NCBI GenBank assembly: GCA_033807775.1
Contig: CM066324.1
Span: forward strand, 134,841,501-134,905,500
From: Saussurea involucrata
Lineage: Eukaryota > Streptophyta > Magnoliopsida > Asterales > Asteraceae
DNA: 64,000 nt
Direction: 5' to 3'
Part shown: piece by piece, positions 41,384 to 52,588 of the stretch
Position numbering within the stretch: the first letter of the stretch is position 1
Layout: each line of letters starts with the position of its first letter
Position numbers and translations under genes: made by a program
The notes under the pieces: generated by a model
What the model was told of the DNA's origin: nothing
The model's input: only the letters and a program-made list of their open reading frames with translations
The model's database searches: none

Positions 41384-41470
41384 CAACACCAACACGCATT
41401 GTAAGAGGTCTTTCTCGTTTATAACTGATGTCAAAAACTGTGCCATCAGCAAACCTTGCAGTATAATGAA
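41384..41470 (-). pseudogene. FKBP-type peptidyl-prolyl isomerase exon fragment
   Basis: The minus strand encodes HYTARFADGTVFDISYKRER then PLTMRVGVGK before a GTACGA donor-like site. This matches the first strands of an FKBP domain (usual form VHYTG..ADG.VFDSS..R..P..F.IGVG.VI). The closest style is that of chloroplast FKBPs. The remaining exons of an FKBP were not found, so this is a stray exon. Confidence 0.6.
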
Positions 41471-42329
41471 TATAAGAAGGGATGTTCAACAAGCATTAGA
41501 GTGTATATGTGTATATATAATATATCCAAAGATTAAAGAATCCTCTACTTCAAGATTAAAGATACATCATTGCTAGTACCCTTGATATGCAAGCTGGAGG
41601 TGTTCTTGGAAACAACTTGTATGCCTTTTATACCCTATTTCATATGACTTGATATCAACCATGTTTTCACTTCAAAAATCTAAAAAAGTTGATTTTGTTG
41701 ATCCTAACAAGTTTTTACTTGAAACAAAACTCAACAAATATATCCATGTATAAACTAGATTGTCTAAATAAAGATCAGTATGAATAATGTTCATAATGAA
41801 TCACCAAACTATAATCTTTCTCCCAATCCAACTTTACTGTTAGTCAACAATTGGACACAATTTGACATTCTGACACAACTTTACTGTAAGTTACCAACAG
41901 CAGCAGCAATAGCAGTACAAACCGAATACCATGATAAGCATTTCATGTTTTCTTCAATGTTACCATGGTTTCTGGTAAAAGAAAACCAAACAAACCCAGT
42001 ATATCCCACATAGAGGTAAGGTCAGGGGTGGAATGTACTCGTACCAATGGGATTATCTACCCTCTTCCAACCACATTAGCTAATAACCTAAAGGTCCCTA
42101 CACATAGTCTGCTACCATAGTCATGCTTCTCCAAGAACTCTGATAAGAGGTCAATTGAAATGCATTATCCAAATAAAGATAGTAGCATATATGAAATAAC
42201 TATATGAATTCAAACAATCCAATTGGGTCAAATATTTAAATTATGTTGACTCAATACACTCCTGTTATCTTAAAAGAAAACTTCACGAAATGGAATAAAC
42301 AGATTGTTTGCATGTAGAAAATAAAAGGC
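41471..42329. other. Intergenic, no gene recognised
   Basis: AT-rich sequence with a short uninformative ORF around 41780-42013. Nothing repetitive or coding recognised. The smaller gaps between the KH and FKBP fragments (40211-40639, 40702-41210, 41281-41383) are likewise intron-like. Confidence 0.4.
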
Positions 42330-42672
42330 ATAACGAAGTTCAAAAGTCAAAATTCCTGACGCTTGTGTTATCGAAGAAGAAGAAGAGAGAGAGATTCACC
42401 AATGGACTCGCCTGCGGTGTTGGATGGCGTCGCCGTCTAGGGTTTTGGTGAATATCAGGATCGGCGAATGGTGAACGGCACAGGAGCGTGAAAACATTAG
42501 GGTTTAGGTTTGGCTGGAGGAAGGCGACGATGGTGGTGTGGCGGGAGGAAGACGATTGTGAGATCGTAGTCGAGAAGACAGCGGCTAGGGTTTGTGTGGG
42601 TATGTAAAAGAGGGAAATGAAAATAAAAGAGGGAAATGAAAATAAAAGAGGGAAATCAGAAGAGGAAAACAA
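42330..42672. other. GC-rich segment, possible 5' end of a captured or decayed gene
   Basis: GAAGAAGAAGAGAGAGAGAG and a GC-rich coding-like stretch (42390-42600) stand out from the AT-rich flanks and look like a plant 5' untranslated region and first exon. The only sizeable frame is a 110-codon one on the minus strand, Ser/Pro/Phe-rich and unrecognised. In line with the kinase, KH and FKBP fragments it may be another stray gene piece. Confidence 0.3.
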
Positions 42673-43004
42673 AAAAAAGAGGTCAATTTTATTCTAATAA
42701 TAACTTTTAAATACTAAATATATTATTTTTAATTAAATATATAAACTCTAAAAGATATATAAATTATTCTAAATGATAAGTAACAATTGTGATATATCAT
42801 CGTATGAGAAATTGAGTTAATGTGAGAAACGTGATAAGTGGATCTAAACCATTGATCACTTATAATCTCAAACTCATTCATGAATCATATCCTAATGTGC
42901 ATCCAACGGTTGAAGATCAACTATATGAAGGTAATCAAATGAAAATTGGTTAAGGTGAGAAACGTAAAATGAGAAGTTACGGTGAGAATGGTAAAAAAAG
43001 ATCG
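42673..43004. other. AT-rich spacer with repeated GTGAGAAACG phrase
   Basis: GTGAGAAACGT occurs near 42820 and 42956, around a segment that looks like a worn transposon end. No gene. Confidence 0.35.
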
Positions 43005-44215
43005 GGCCTTTATGGGCTTGAGTGACTCTTAATGAACCTGATCGGGCCTTGATGAATTCCAAGTACTCTTTATGAACTATAATGGTCCTTGACGAACCAT
43101 ATTTGACTTAGTGGTTGTTAATGCACTGTATAGACCTTTATGGACTTCAGTGACACTTAATGAACTTGATCGGGCCTTGATGGACTCCAAGTACTCTTAA
43201 TGACATATATACAAACTTACATACACATATATCTATATTAAGTATAAAAATATATGTTTTGACTAATTGGTGGTTAATGAATCTTATTTGGGCCTTTGTG
43301 GGCTTGAGTGACTCTTAATGATTGACCGGGTCTTGATGAATTCCAATTACTTTTAATGAACTATAATAGTCCTTGACGAATCATATTTGACTTAGTGGTT
43401 GATAATGGACTGTATGGGCCTTTATGGGCTTGAGTGACTCTTAATGAACCTGATCGGGCCTTGATGGATTTCAAGTACTCTTTATGAACTATAATGGTCC
43501 ATGACGAACCATATTTGACTTAGTGGTTGTTAATGCACTGTAAAGACCTTTATGGACTTCAGTGACACTTAATGAACTTGATCGGGCCTTGATGGACTCC
43601 AAGTACTCTTAATGACATATATACAAATTATATACACATATATCTATATTAAATATAAAAATATATGCTTTGACTAATTGGTGGTTAATGAATCTTATTT
43701 GGGCCTTTGTGGGCTTGAGTGACTCTTAATGAACCTGATCGGGCCTTGATGGATTTCAAGTACTCTTTATGAACTATAATGGTCCTTGACGAACCATATT
43801 TGACTTAGTGGTTGTTAATGCACTGTAAAGACCTTTATGGACTTCAGTGACACTTAATGAACTTGATCGGGCCTTGATGGACTCCAAGTACTCTTAATGA
43901 CATATATACAAATTTACATACACATATATCTATATTAAATATAAAAATATATGTTTTGACTAATTGGTGGTTGATGAATCTTATTTGGGCCTTTATGGGC
44001 TTGAGTGACTCTTAATGATTGATCGGGTCTTGATGAATTTCAATTACTTTTAATGAACTATAATAGTCCTTGACGAATCATATTTGACTTAGTGGTTGTT
44101 AATGCACTGTATAGACCTTTATGGACTTCAGTGACACTTAATGAACTTGATAGGGCCTTGATGGACTCCAAGTACTCTTAATGACATATATACAAACTTA
44201 CATACACATACAGCT
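43005..44215. repeat. Satellite-like tandem array, ~285-bp units with internal sub-repeats
   Basis: The landmark GACATATATACAAA recurs near 43202, 43614, 43899 and 44183, giving units of about 412, 285 and 284 bp. The long first unit has an additional internal sub-repeat. Within each unit the phrases TGAACCTGATCGGGCCTTGATGG and TGAACTTGATCGGGCCTTGATGG, AAGTACTCTTAATGA and GTGACTCTTAATGA mark two or three diverged ~120-bp sub-repeats. Non-coding. Confidence 0.85.
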
Positions 44216-44394
44216 AGACATGTATGACATATACAAACATATGTATAGTACAAACATACATATACTACTATCACACGTAAACTATCATCCACATGTACAT
44301 ACACACATACATGTATATACATACAAACATTCATACATATATACACATAAACAAACATACATAAATATATAGATAATACACATGACACACAAAA
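44216..44394. repeat. Degenerate (CATA/TACA)n microsatellite
   Basis: ACATACA, ATACATA and CACATA runs continue from the end of the satellite array to the start of the SPH unit. The Cys/Tyr-rich frame on the minus strand is a translation of this simple repeat. Confidence 0.85.
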
Positions 44395-44811
44395 CATATT
44401 GGTACCAAGAAATCGACAAGAATCACATGATAAACACAATTGGGTTGTTACAATATATCAATCAAATAACATCAATCCAACGACCATCCCCATTGCAAGC
44501 AACTCCATTTCCCGTTCCTTCATGTGAAAAACACGCGCTTATTAACAAAAAAAACCTTTCGAACCTGAACTTGTATGTGTATCCACGTATAGATGAAGTT
44601 ATAAGAATCAAGAAAAGGTCCGCTCCCATTGTGTGAACCTATCGGACCCTTATTACAAACAAGAAAAGCGCCTTTGAACCTGAATCTGAACCTGCATCAA
44701 TGAAGTTATTAGCATAAATAAAACGACCAAATTTTCGAGCAGATAAATATTTTCTATATTTAAGGCTCACAGAGATCCGTGTTTCGAACCCTTACTGGAA
44801 TTTTAGCGTGG

Positions 44812-45225
44812 TTATTCCTTCCAGTCATACTCTTTAACTTCCCTCTCGTTCGGCCAATCTAAGATGTAAAACCCGTCGCGCCTAACCAACCACGTGCATC
44901 TGATGTTTGCAAAATCAAACCTTTTCCTTAAGCAGAAAGGAGCGACCTCCTCATTGAACACATCGAAAGCTTAATGTTTCTTACCCAATTGAAAATTGCA
45001 GTAGTAAACAGTATTATCTTTGGAACAAAAACTCCATATGAAAGATTCGTTATATGCGATTGCTTTCGGAGCGATATGGTTGTCTTTCGATCGGCAACGT
45101 ACGTGGACTCTTTCTCTAATATTATCATTGGCGATAATGACGGAAGGCTTATGGCAACCGTCGTTTGCATGTGATATGGGGATATAAAGAAAAATGGTGA
45201 AGAAGATGGAAAATCGTTTCTCCAT
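44812..45225 (-). pseudogene. S-protein homologue (SPH) pseudogene, copy B
   Basis: A 138-codon frame of the same length as copy C, with signal peptide MEKRFSIFFTIFLYIPISHA and core VHVRCRSKDN. Codon 85 is TAA where copy C has CAA (Gln85), cutting the protein to 84 residues before the last two conserved cysteines. Downstream the frame continues intact (AFDVFNEEVAPFC, CTWLVRRDGFYILD) to a natural stop. The N-terminal region has an additional Cys (ANDGCHKP) and another in SFCSKD. The lesion is different from that in copy A, so the two were inactivated independently. Confidence 0.85.
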
Positions 45226-45907
45226 GATTTAATTACTGTTTGAAGAATGGATGGATTTTGAAGAATAAATAGGGGTTTCCGCCATTAATGAAGCTCTATT
45301 TTCTTGGAAAGCTTATAAAGATGAATGGTGGATAAAAGAATTCAAAGATGCACCCGCAAATCAAGTCACAAGTCTACCCAAAATTATTGCACGTGTTTTT
45401 ATATAGGTTTTGTTTGGGAACTAGCTAAGAAACTAGTTGTTAAGCGAAAGATTAGTTGTTAGCTGAAAAATTAGCCGGTATTAGATAAACTTATTACATT
45501 TGGTAAAAACTTATAAACTAGTTGATAAATGAAAAACGACTACAAAGAAAATATTAAAAATCTATTTAGCATATAATATATTCATAACAAATCACCTTAT
45601 GTTATAATATGTTAATTATACAAACCAAATTGGTAAAAAGAAAATTAAATAATATAATAAATCAATTAATACAAATATGAATTTTTGAAAGAAAAAAACT
45701 ACTTTAAGTGATAATTTTAAATAGTGGTAACACATATTTAATGTTTAATGTTTAATTTTTTTAATTAATCAATTGGTAATTATCTATGGATAAGTTACTT
45801 TTATTTTTTAAGTAAATTCATCGAAAATTACCGACAGATTTTGGCCGCTGATAATATCTATTGGTGAAAGTTTATTTTCTAATAATGAAAGTTTGTCAAC
45901 TATATAC

Positions 45908-46195
45908 CACTACAACAAATCTACTCTATTGCGACGACAAAAGTCGTCGCTAATCCTTCAAATATCGTTGCTATAGATCTATTGCGACGACCATCGTTGC
46001 TGTAGGCTTTGTTGCTAAAAATTGGGAAAACAATTATACACCTACTGCAACGACAAGTCGTCGCTATAGGTCAAAAATAAAAAATTCATTGCCACGACAC
46101 GTCATTGCTATAGGTCAAAATAAAAATAATTCGATTTTTTCTCTATTACGACAACATGTCATCGCTATAGGTTGAAATTTTTAAAAAGTTAATAT
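45908..46195 (+). mobile_element. CACTA element end, copy 1 (truncated)
   Basis: CACTACAACAAATCTACTC, then repeated TATTGCGACGAC, AAGTCGTCGCT and GTCGCTATAGGTC subterminal motifs in both orientations. The sequence stops abruptly at about 46195, where a copia fragment begins. No transposase, no right terminus. Confidence 0.7.
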
Positions 46196-47309
46196 CTCTT
46201 GCTGTCTTATTCGATTACTTGTTAATGATCGTTTGTATTCTTTAGATCCGATTAGAAACAAATAAAATTAACCCAAACTATCTCAACCCACTAACTGTCG
46301 CAATGAACAAACTGTCTCAACCCAAACACTGTCGCAATGCAAGAACTGTCTCAACCCAACAACTTGTCGCAACTAACTGGTTGCGAAAGTATCCAACAAA
46401 AAGTCTTATCGCAACTTAGGATTGCGATAAGTACTGTTCATAGTCACGAAGGTTGCGATAGTTGAGACTTATCGCAATAGAAGATTGCGATAGTTTACTG
46501 TTCACACGATAAAGCTGCGATAACGACGACTTGTCGCAAGTAGAGAGTTGCGATAGTATAAGCTAGTCGCAACTAAAGGTTGCGATAGTATCCTGTTCCT
46601 TTCTAGTAGACTGCGATAGTTATGAACTCAGAAGGTTGCGAAAGTTTTGAAGATGAAGGTTGCGATAGTTTTGAAGATGAACAGATTCGGAAGTTGAATC
46701 TTCAAAACTGATCGAATTGATCTGAAATTTATACCGAAGGTTCGCAACACACTACTGAGCACTTTTAAATCTTCGAGTTTTATCTAAAAACCACTAGAAT
46801 AATGATTTCTAGACCAAAACAGTGGGTTTTTGGTAAAAGGTTCGAAAATGGGTTTTTGCACAGATTGATCCGATTTCTGGTGTGATATTGGAATTAAAAC
46901 ACACATAAACGAATACCTAACAATCCTAGATCAATTCCAATCCATTTGAAGCACTCAAATAGATGAAATCGATAGGAAAATTGTCAAAACTTGAAGAACA
47001 CTCAAAAATGCACAAAAACTCTAAAAACTAATCTGAATCTAAATGAAATACTTGCTCTGATACCAATTGTGATCCCATAGACAAGTAATCAATCCATGAA
47101 CATCAAATTGGCCATCTCTATATTCAATGATAAACAATCCAAGTACAAAATCAATCTAGAGCAAAAGGGGTGTGTGTGTGTACTTGGTGTAGAAATGGAT
47201 GACCTAATTAGGAAAGATAGAGAATGCAAACATTATATACCTAGATAAGTTTGACCCAAATACATATTAGACCCTCTACTAAGTACAACTAGAATATTAG
47301 GCACTAACA
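46196..47309 (-). mobile_element. Truncated copia element (LTR plus leader) of the family seen at 62.6 kb
   Basis: On the minus strand: a 242-bp LTR (47068-47309) starting TGTTAGTGCC and ending GGGATCACA, a primer-binding site TGGTATCAGAGC (47054-47065), then about 850 bp of leader with TTATCGCAA/TTGCGATAA stem-loops (for example 46405-46431, followed by the complement of TGAACAGTA). The leader breaks off at 46196 before gag. Since the LTR flank matches the duplicate block while the other end joins mid-CACTA, an originally complete insertion probably lost its 3' part together with flanking DNA. Confidence 0.82.
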
Positions 47310-48587
47310 CTACGAGCTCTTAATGCATTTCCGTTTCAAAAAAAAATAGCTTCACTACAATTGTCCAATTTAAATATGGCCACTATTAATTAAATGAAAT
47401 AAACAAGAAAATAGGCTCAGGCAACATCTAAATGCAATTTTTATCTTCTAAAAAACACCAAATTTTCTAAAAAAAACACCAAATATGAAATTACAGCAAG
47501 TATAACACAACTAAATTTTCTACTCCGGAGGACATATTAAAATTACACAAGTCCACATAATCAACTAGTACATCTGGAATTCACCATTTTTTGTTGTTTC
47601 ATAGGTTTTTTTCATTTTTATGAACTGTTTCATACATTTTTTGTTTTCACCTATGAAACTACAAATTTCGCAAAAAAACATTCGTCCAAAAATGAATGAT
47701 ATGAAACAATTTCATCAAAATAAACAATTTCATAAAAAAAATTCATCAAAAAAACCTATGAAATCAAGAGTTTACACGGGTACACGAATAAAAAGTTTAC
47801 ATTTGAAGCTCCCTCTATATATATATAGTTATATTAGTGATCCAATAACTAAAATATATATTTTACGTATTTTTTCTGGCCCATCATAAAATATTACTAT
47901 ACTAAAAAACTTTAAAAATTGAGTGAGGGTTAGCAGTTGTTTATCCCTAGTGATAATCAAGTAGCTCGGGTGTTATGTAATCAAACATCATACTTTGCTC
48001 CTTAAGGCAATAATTATTTTTTGATTTAATCTGTTGTGATAGATTTAATCTGATTTAAATGTGTCAGGTTCTTTGAAACCCCACACACACACACACATAC
48101 ATGAATACACATAATTATTTTATTTAATATTTAATTGATGTTTTTATTCTCTCTCTCTACTGATGTGTATTCGCGTGATTGGTGGCATGCATGAGACTGA
48201 AAAATTGGGACAACATATATATTTCCGCAATATATGGGTTACTGATAACGTTTTGCCTCCAAGAGGTCAATGGTTCAAACCTCATCAAATATGAGGAAAA
48301 TGCTTAAGAATTTGTCATGTATAAATGTCATATTACTTGAAATTAAAATACTGATAAGTTAGACTATATAATTATCGTTTTTTCAATTATTTGTTTAGAT
48401 TTCAAATTATTATTATAATTTAAATATTTTACATTTAAAAATAATATTATTGTTTATTTTATTTTTAAAAAATACACAGTTTATATTGCATAGTGATAAT
48501 GATGATTATTTATGGAATTAGAACTTTCATTGTTGGCATCATTAAAACATTATCACCTCAAACATCTATATAGATTTTAACCATTCT
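47310..48587. other. Non-coding end of copy 1 and spacer between the duplicated blocks
   Basis: 47310-47600 is shared with 52222-52640 and is the insertion-free version of the site holding the MITE at 52481-52588. The rest is AT-rich with a (CA)n tract near 48082-48100. A possible SINE B-box (GAGGTCAATGGTTCAAACCTC, 48272-48292) resembles the one at 14.8 kb. No gene recognised. Confidence 0.5.
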
Positions 48588-49038
48588 TTGCATCATTTTG
48601 ACCAACCAAGTATACTTGGTCTCTTTTGGTACCAAGAAATCGACAAGAATCACATGATAAACACTATTGGGTTGTTACAATATATCAATCAAATAACATC
48701 AATCCAACGACCATCCTCATTGCAAGCAACTCCATTTCCCGTTCCTTCATGTGAAAAACACGCGCTTATTAACAAAAAAAACCTTTCGAACCTGAACTTG
48801 TATGTGTATCAACGTATAGATGAAGTTATAAGAATAAAAAAAAGGTCCGCTCCCATTGTGTGAACCTATCGGACCCTTATTACAAACAAGAAAAGAGCCT
48901 TCGAACCCGAATTTGAACCTGCATCAATGAAGTTATTAGCATAAATAAAACGACCCAATTTTCGAGCAGATAAATATTTTCTATATTTAAGGCTCACAGA
49001 GATCCATGTTTCGAACCCTTACTGGAATTTTAGCGTGG

Positions 49039-49452
49039 TTATTCCTTCCAGTCATACTCTTTAACTTCCCTCATGATCTCCCTATCTATGATGTAAAACC
49101 CGTCGCGCCTAATCAACCACGTGCATCTGATGTTTGCAAAATCATACCTATTCCTTACGCAGAAAGGAGCGACCTCCTCATTGAACACATCGAAAGCTTG
49201 ATGTTTCTTACCCAACTGAAAATTGCAGTTGTAAGCAGTATTCAGTTTGTTAAAAAAATTCCACATGACAGATTCGTTATATGCGATTGCTTTCGGAGCG
49301 ATATGGTCGTCTTTCGATTTGCAACGAAGGTGAACTCTTTCTCTAATATTATAATTGACGATAATGATGTGAATCCTATAGCCACTTTCTCTTGCATGTG
49401 ATATGGGGATATAAAGAAAAATGGTGAAGAAGATGGAAAATCGTTTCTCCAT
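49039..49452 (-). CDS. S-protein homologue (SPH), secreted, intact copy C
   Basis: 137 residues from the ATG at 49450-49452. Residues 1-20 (MEKRFSIFFTIFLYIPISHA) are a typical signal peptide, so the product should be secreted. The mature part fits the plant Self-incomp_S1/SPH family: VHLRCKSKDDH around residue 44, four cysteines at 44, 76, 98 and 110 that would form two disulphides, and the family end CTWLIRRDGFYII. NES at 59 is a possible N-glycosylation site. The length is usual for SPH. The founding member is poppy PrsS (pollen self-incompatibility); most SPH functions are unknown. It is a single exon, as usual. Three relatives nearby are dead, so this is the only potentially functional copy. 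Confidence 0.85.
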   Translation of the reverse strand: MEKRFSIFFTIFLYIPISHARESGYRIHIIIVNYNIRERVHLRCKSKDDHIAPKAIAYNESVMWNFFNKLNTAYNCNFQLGKKHQAFDVFNEEVAPFCVRNRYDFANIRCTWLIRRDGFYIIDREIMREVKEYDWKE

Positions 49453-49483
49453 GATTTAATTACTGAATGGATGGATTTTGAAG

Positions 49484-49492
49484 AATAAATAG
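49484..49492 (-). promoter_or_regulatory. Candidate TATA box of SPH copy C
   Basis: CTATTTATT on the minus strand, 32 nt upstream of the ATG and conserved upstream of copies A and B. The small distance would give a very short leader, or transcription may start elsewhere. Confidence 0.35.
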
Positions 49493-50123
49493 GGGGTTTC
49501 CGCCATTAATGAAGCTCTATTTTCTTGGAAAGCTTATGAAGATGAATGGTGGATAAAAGAATTCAAAGATGCACCCGCAAATCAAGTCACAAGTCTACCC
49601 AAAATTATTGCACGTGTTTTTATATAGGTTTTGTTTGAGAACTAGCTAAGAAACTAGTTGTTAAGCGAAATATTAGTTGTTAGCTGAAAAATTAGCCGTA
49701 TCAAATAAACTGATTAATTACGTTTGGTAAATACTTATAAACTAGTTGATAAATGAAAAACGACTACAAAGAAAATATTAAAAATCTATTTAACATATAA
49801 TATATTTATAACAAATCACCTTATGTTATAATATGTTAATTATACAAACCAAATTGGTAAAAAGAAAATTAAATAATATAGTAAATCAATTAATACAAAT
49901 ATGAATTTTAGAAAGAAAAAAGCTACTTTAAGTGATAATTTTAAATAGTGGTAACACATATTTAATGTTTAATTTTTTAATTAATCAATTGGTAATTATC
50001 TATGGATAAGTTACTTTTATTTTTTAAGTAAATTCATCGAAAATTACCGACAGATTTTGGCCGCTGATAATATCTATTGGTGAAAGTTTATTTTCTAATA
50101 ATGAAAGTTTGTCAACTATATAC

Positions 50124-50665
50124 CACTACAACAAATCTACTCTATCCGAAAAAGTCGTCGCTAATGCTCCAAATATCGTTGCTATAGATCTATTGCGACG
50201 ACCATCGTTGCTGTAGGATTTGTTGCTAAAAGTTCGTAGCTGTAGTTCCCTACTGCAACGACTTGTCGTCGCTATATGTCAAAAATTGGAAAAAACAATT
50301 ATACACCTACTGCAACGACAAGTCGTCGCTGTAGGTCAAAAATGAAAAAATTAATTATATACCTACTGCAACGACAAGTCGTCGCTATAGGTCAAAAATA
50401 AAAAATCCATTGCCACGACACGTCGTTGCTATAGGTCAAAATAAAAATAATTCGATTCTCTCTATTGCGACAACATGTCATCGCTATAGGTTGAAATTTT
50501 TAAAAAGTTAATTAAATACCTATAGCTACGCCATGTCGTCGCAATAGATGAAAAATTAAAAGATCGATTCTTTACCTACTGCAACGTTGCTATAGGTGGA
50601 AAAGTAAAAACAAATGTTTTACCTATAGCAACGAAATGTCGATGCAATAAGTATTTTAGCTTTCG
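50124..50665 (+). mobile_element. CACTA element end, copy 2
   Basis: CACTACAACAAATCTACTC at 50124 and about 540 bp of subterminal repeats (CTACTGCAACGACAAGTCGT, GTCGTCGCTATAGGTC, both orientations). It is longer than copy 1, with small indels (CTCTATCCGAAAAAGTCG against CTCTATTGCGACGACAAAAGTCG). No right terminus or transposase. Confidence 0.72.
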
Positions 50666-52221
50666 TACAACTATTTTTTCCCATTTAAATCAGATTATAA
50701 AATGTATTTTAAGCAACTAATTTCATATTCAAATTACTAGAAAACTGGAAGGCGATAATAAACTAAAGAGCTAAAAAAGCTTCACCAAATCACGAAGAAG
50801 GTTTTCAGAAGATATGAGAAAGACAATCTATGCATTCAGCTTAATCCTAGTGCAGGCTATTTATACAGTTCCTACTGCATCGAGTTGTAAAAATGAGGCG
50901 ACAAGCACCATTCTTACCGAGTCAAAATAATTACAGCAGTGTTTGTTGCAAGGTAAAACCTTATAAGACTTTTTCTTCAAGACAATCCGGATAGCTAGAG
51001 AGGGAATAAGTTGAACACTATGAAATTAGCTTGACAAAAATTGGGATTCAAATCCAGGCCTTGATGGACAAAAAAAGAGGGACTAAGAGAAGATGGCCAA
51101 AAAAGGAGGGACTAAGAAAATAGCAAGTCCTACACCAAACCCAAATTCAAATCCTCTTTATAAATTCCAAAATATATGGTAGTTAACATTTCAACCAATA
51201 ACTTATTCATTTATTATTATGATTAAGGATAAAGGTATGAATGTAGATATACCATGAATTGCATAATTACAAGTTACAAAATAAAAGGAATATTTATGAG
51301 AGGTATGGATTTTTTATTTCTTTTTCTCTTGCTTGCTGTGATGGCAATATTTGATTTATTGATGAACCAAGTTCATAAAAATAATTCTTATTAAAAATTA
51401 CAAGAAATAATTGGTGAGGATGAATCATTGATGAAGCATATATCTATTTATTTACAAAAATGCAAGTTTTTTGTACCTTAAAAAACTTGCATTTTTGTAC
51501 ATAAATAAATAAAGTTGGTATTTTTTAAAATTATCTTAAAAATTCTTACAAAATCAAAAGGGTTGACGCAATAAATCAAAGATCAGAACTAAAAAATTTG
51601 GAGGTGATGTCAACTTTGTCACCTCAACTAAGAGAAGAGGTGGGAATTGCATTAGAAAAATGAAGGACGAATTGAAATGGTGGCTGTGTTCTAACTTCCA
51701 AGGAAAATGTCAGAATCGAATCAGAAAATTAAAACTAGTTAGGCAAAAGCATTTCAACATAACAAAAACATTAACAATTTCAGACAAACATCCACAGTTT
51801 AACCAACACTTGTGAACAAATCAACAAGTATTACTGAAAGCATTTAAACATAACATGAGCTAAATATTTGGAATATTCAAACACTTAACAGAAGGGCGAA
51901 GGCTGAGATGCATATTTTATTTTTTGATTTACTGAAAGTGAAACCTAAAAATGATGGACTTACCGAGTGCGAGAGGTGAGCAACATCAACACAAGAGTGA
52001 CTGGCATGGCAAGAGCAAGGAAGGAGTGATGAGATTTGCACGTTAATTAGAAGGGGCGAGGGCTTCTGTTCTCACTTCTCCGACTCAGGTTGAGAATGGC
52101 CTGCATTGAATAATAATTAAATAGCTTCACAACAATTGTCCAAATATGAAGAGCGTTAAAATGTAACTGTTTGGAGAGTCTCTCCCTTAAGTTGTTTTGA
52201 AACTATGTAATTTATTCACTA
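50666..52221. other. Non-coding region, unique to duplicated copy 2
   Basis: AT-rich; no domain or ORF of note. It contains the 20-bp-stem hairpin at 51453-51499. Phrases such as AAAAAAGAGGGACTAAGA are duplicated near 51070 and 51105. Confidence 0.45.
51453..51499. repeat. Perfect 20-bp-stem hairpin
   Basis: TACAAAAATGCAAGTTTTTT (51453-51472), loop GTACCTT, then the exact complement (51480-51499). It could be a foldback-element remnant; the short loop and AT-rich stem argue against a standard plant microRNA precursor. Confidence 0.7.
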
Positions 52222-52480
52222 GTCTCCTACTAGCTCTTAATGCATTGCCGTTTCCAAAAAAAATAGCTTCACAACAATTGTCCAAATTAAATATGGCCAC
52301 TATTAATTAATTGAAATAAACAAGAAAATAGGCTAAGGCAACTTCTAAATGCAATTTTTATCTTGTAAAAAACCCCAAAGTTTCTAAAAAAACACCAAAT
52401 ATGAAATTACAGCAAGTATAACACAACTAAATTTTCTACTCATATTAAAATTACACAAGTCCACATAATATACTAGTACA

Positions 52481-52588
52481 CACCACAACAAATGTAGTCT
52501 ATTGCGACGACAAAAGTCGTTGCTAAAGATCAATATTGATCTTTAGCAATGACAAAAGTCGTCGCAATAAACTATATTTTTTGTAGTG
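52481..52588. mobile_element. 108-bp CACTA-derived MITE with 3-bp target duplication and visible empty site
   Basis: It starts CACCACAACAAATGTAGTC, ends TATTTTTTGTAGTG, and is nearly palindromic (GCGACGACAAAAGTCGTTGC and GCAATGACAAAAGTCGTCGC around a central AATATT). It is flanked by ACA on both sides. The paralogous block reads ACTAGTACATCTGG at 47565-47578 without the insert, so the boundaries and duplication are established directly. Its ends match the CACTA elements at 45908 and 50124, which are probably its parents. Confidence 0.92.

Larger units (their letters stand above)
44395..47600. repeat. Segmental duplication, copy 1 (SPH copy B block)
   Basis: 44395-46195 matches 48620-50512, and 47310-47600 matches 52222-52640. 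The block begins with TTGGTACCAAGAAATCGACA, includes the SPH gene and the CACTA end, and finishes with AACTAAATTTTCTACTC and TCTGGAATTCACCATTTTTTG. The middle differs: copy 1 has a truncated copia element where copy 2 keeps about 1.7 kb of other sequence. Confidence 0.85.

Noticed and set aside
42340..42672. 110-codon minus-strand ORF as a real gene
   Set aside because: Low-complexity Ser/Pro/Phe composition, no domain, and the opposite strand looks more like a 5' untranslated region; kept only as a possible gene-end fragment.
24073..42672. One complete CACTA element from 24073 to beyond the gene fragments
   Set aside because: No right terminus TTTTTGTAGTG or matching CCGACGG subterminal array was found after 24445, so the extent cannot be claimed.
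44128..44439. 103-codon Cys/Tyr-rich minus-strand ORF resembling a small secreted protein
   Set aside because: It is a translation of the (CATA/TACA)n simple repeat and satellite end; no signal or domain survives inspection.
45908..50665. Link between the CACTA subterminal motif ATTGCGACGAC and the copia hairpin motif ATTGCGACTT
   Set aside because: Only about 8 nt are shared, the spacing and flanking sequences differ, and the element classes are unrelated; probably coincidence.
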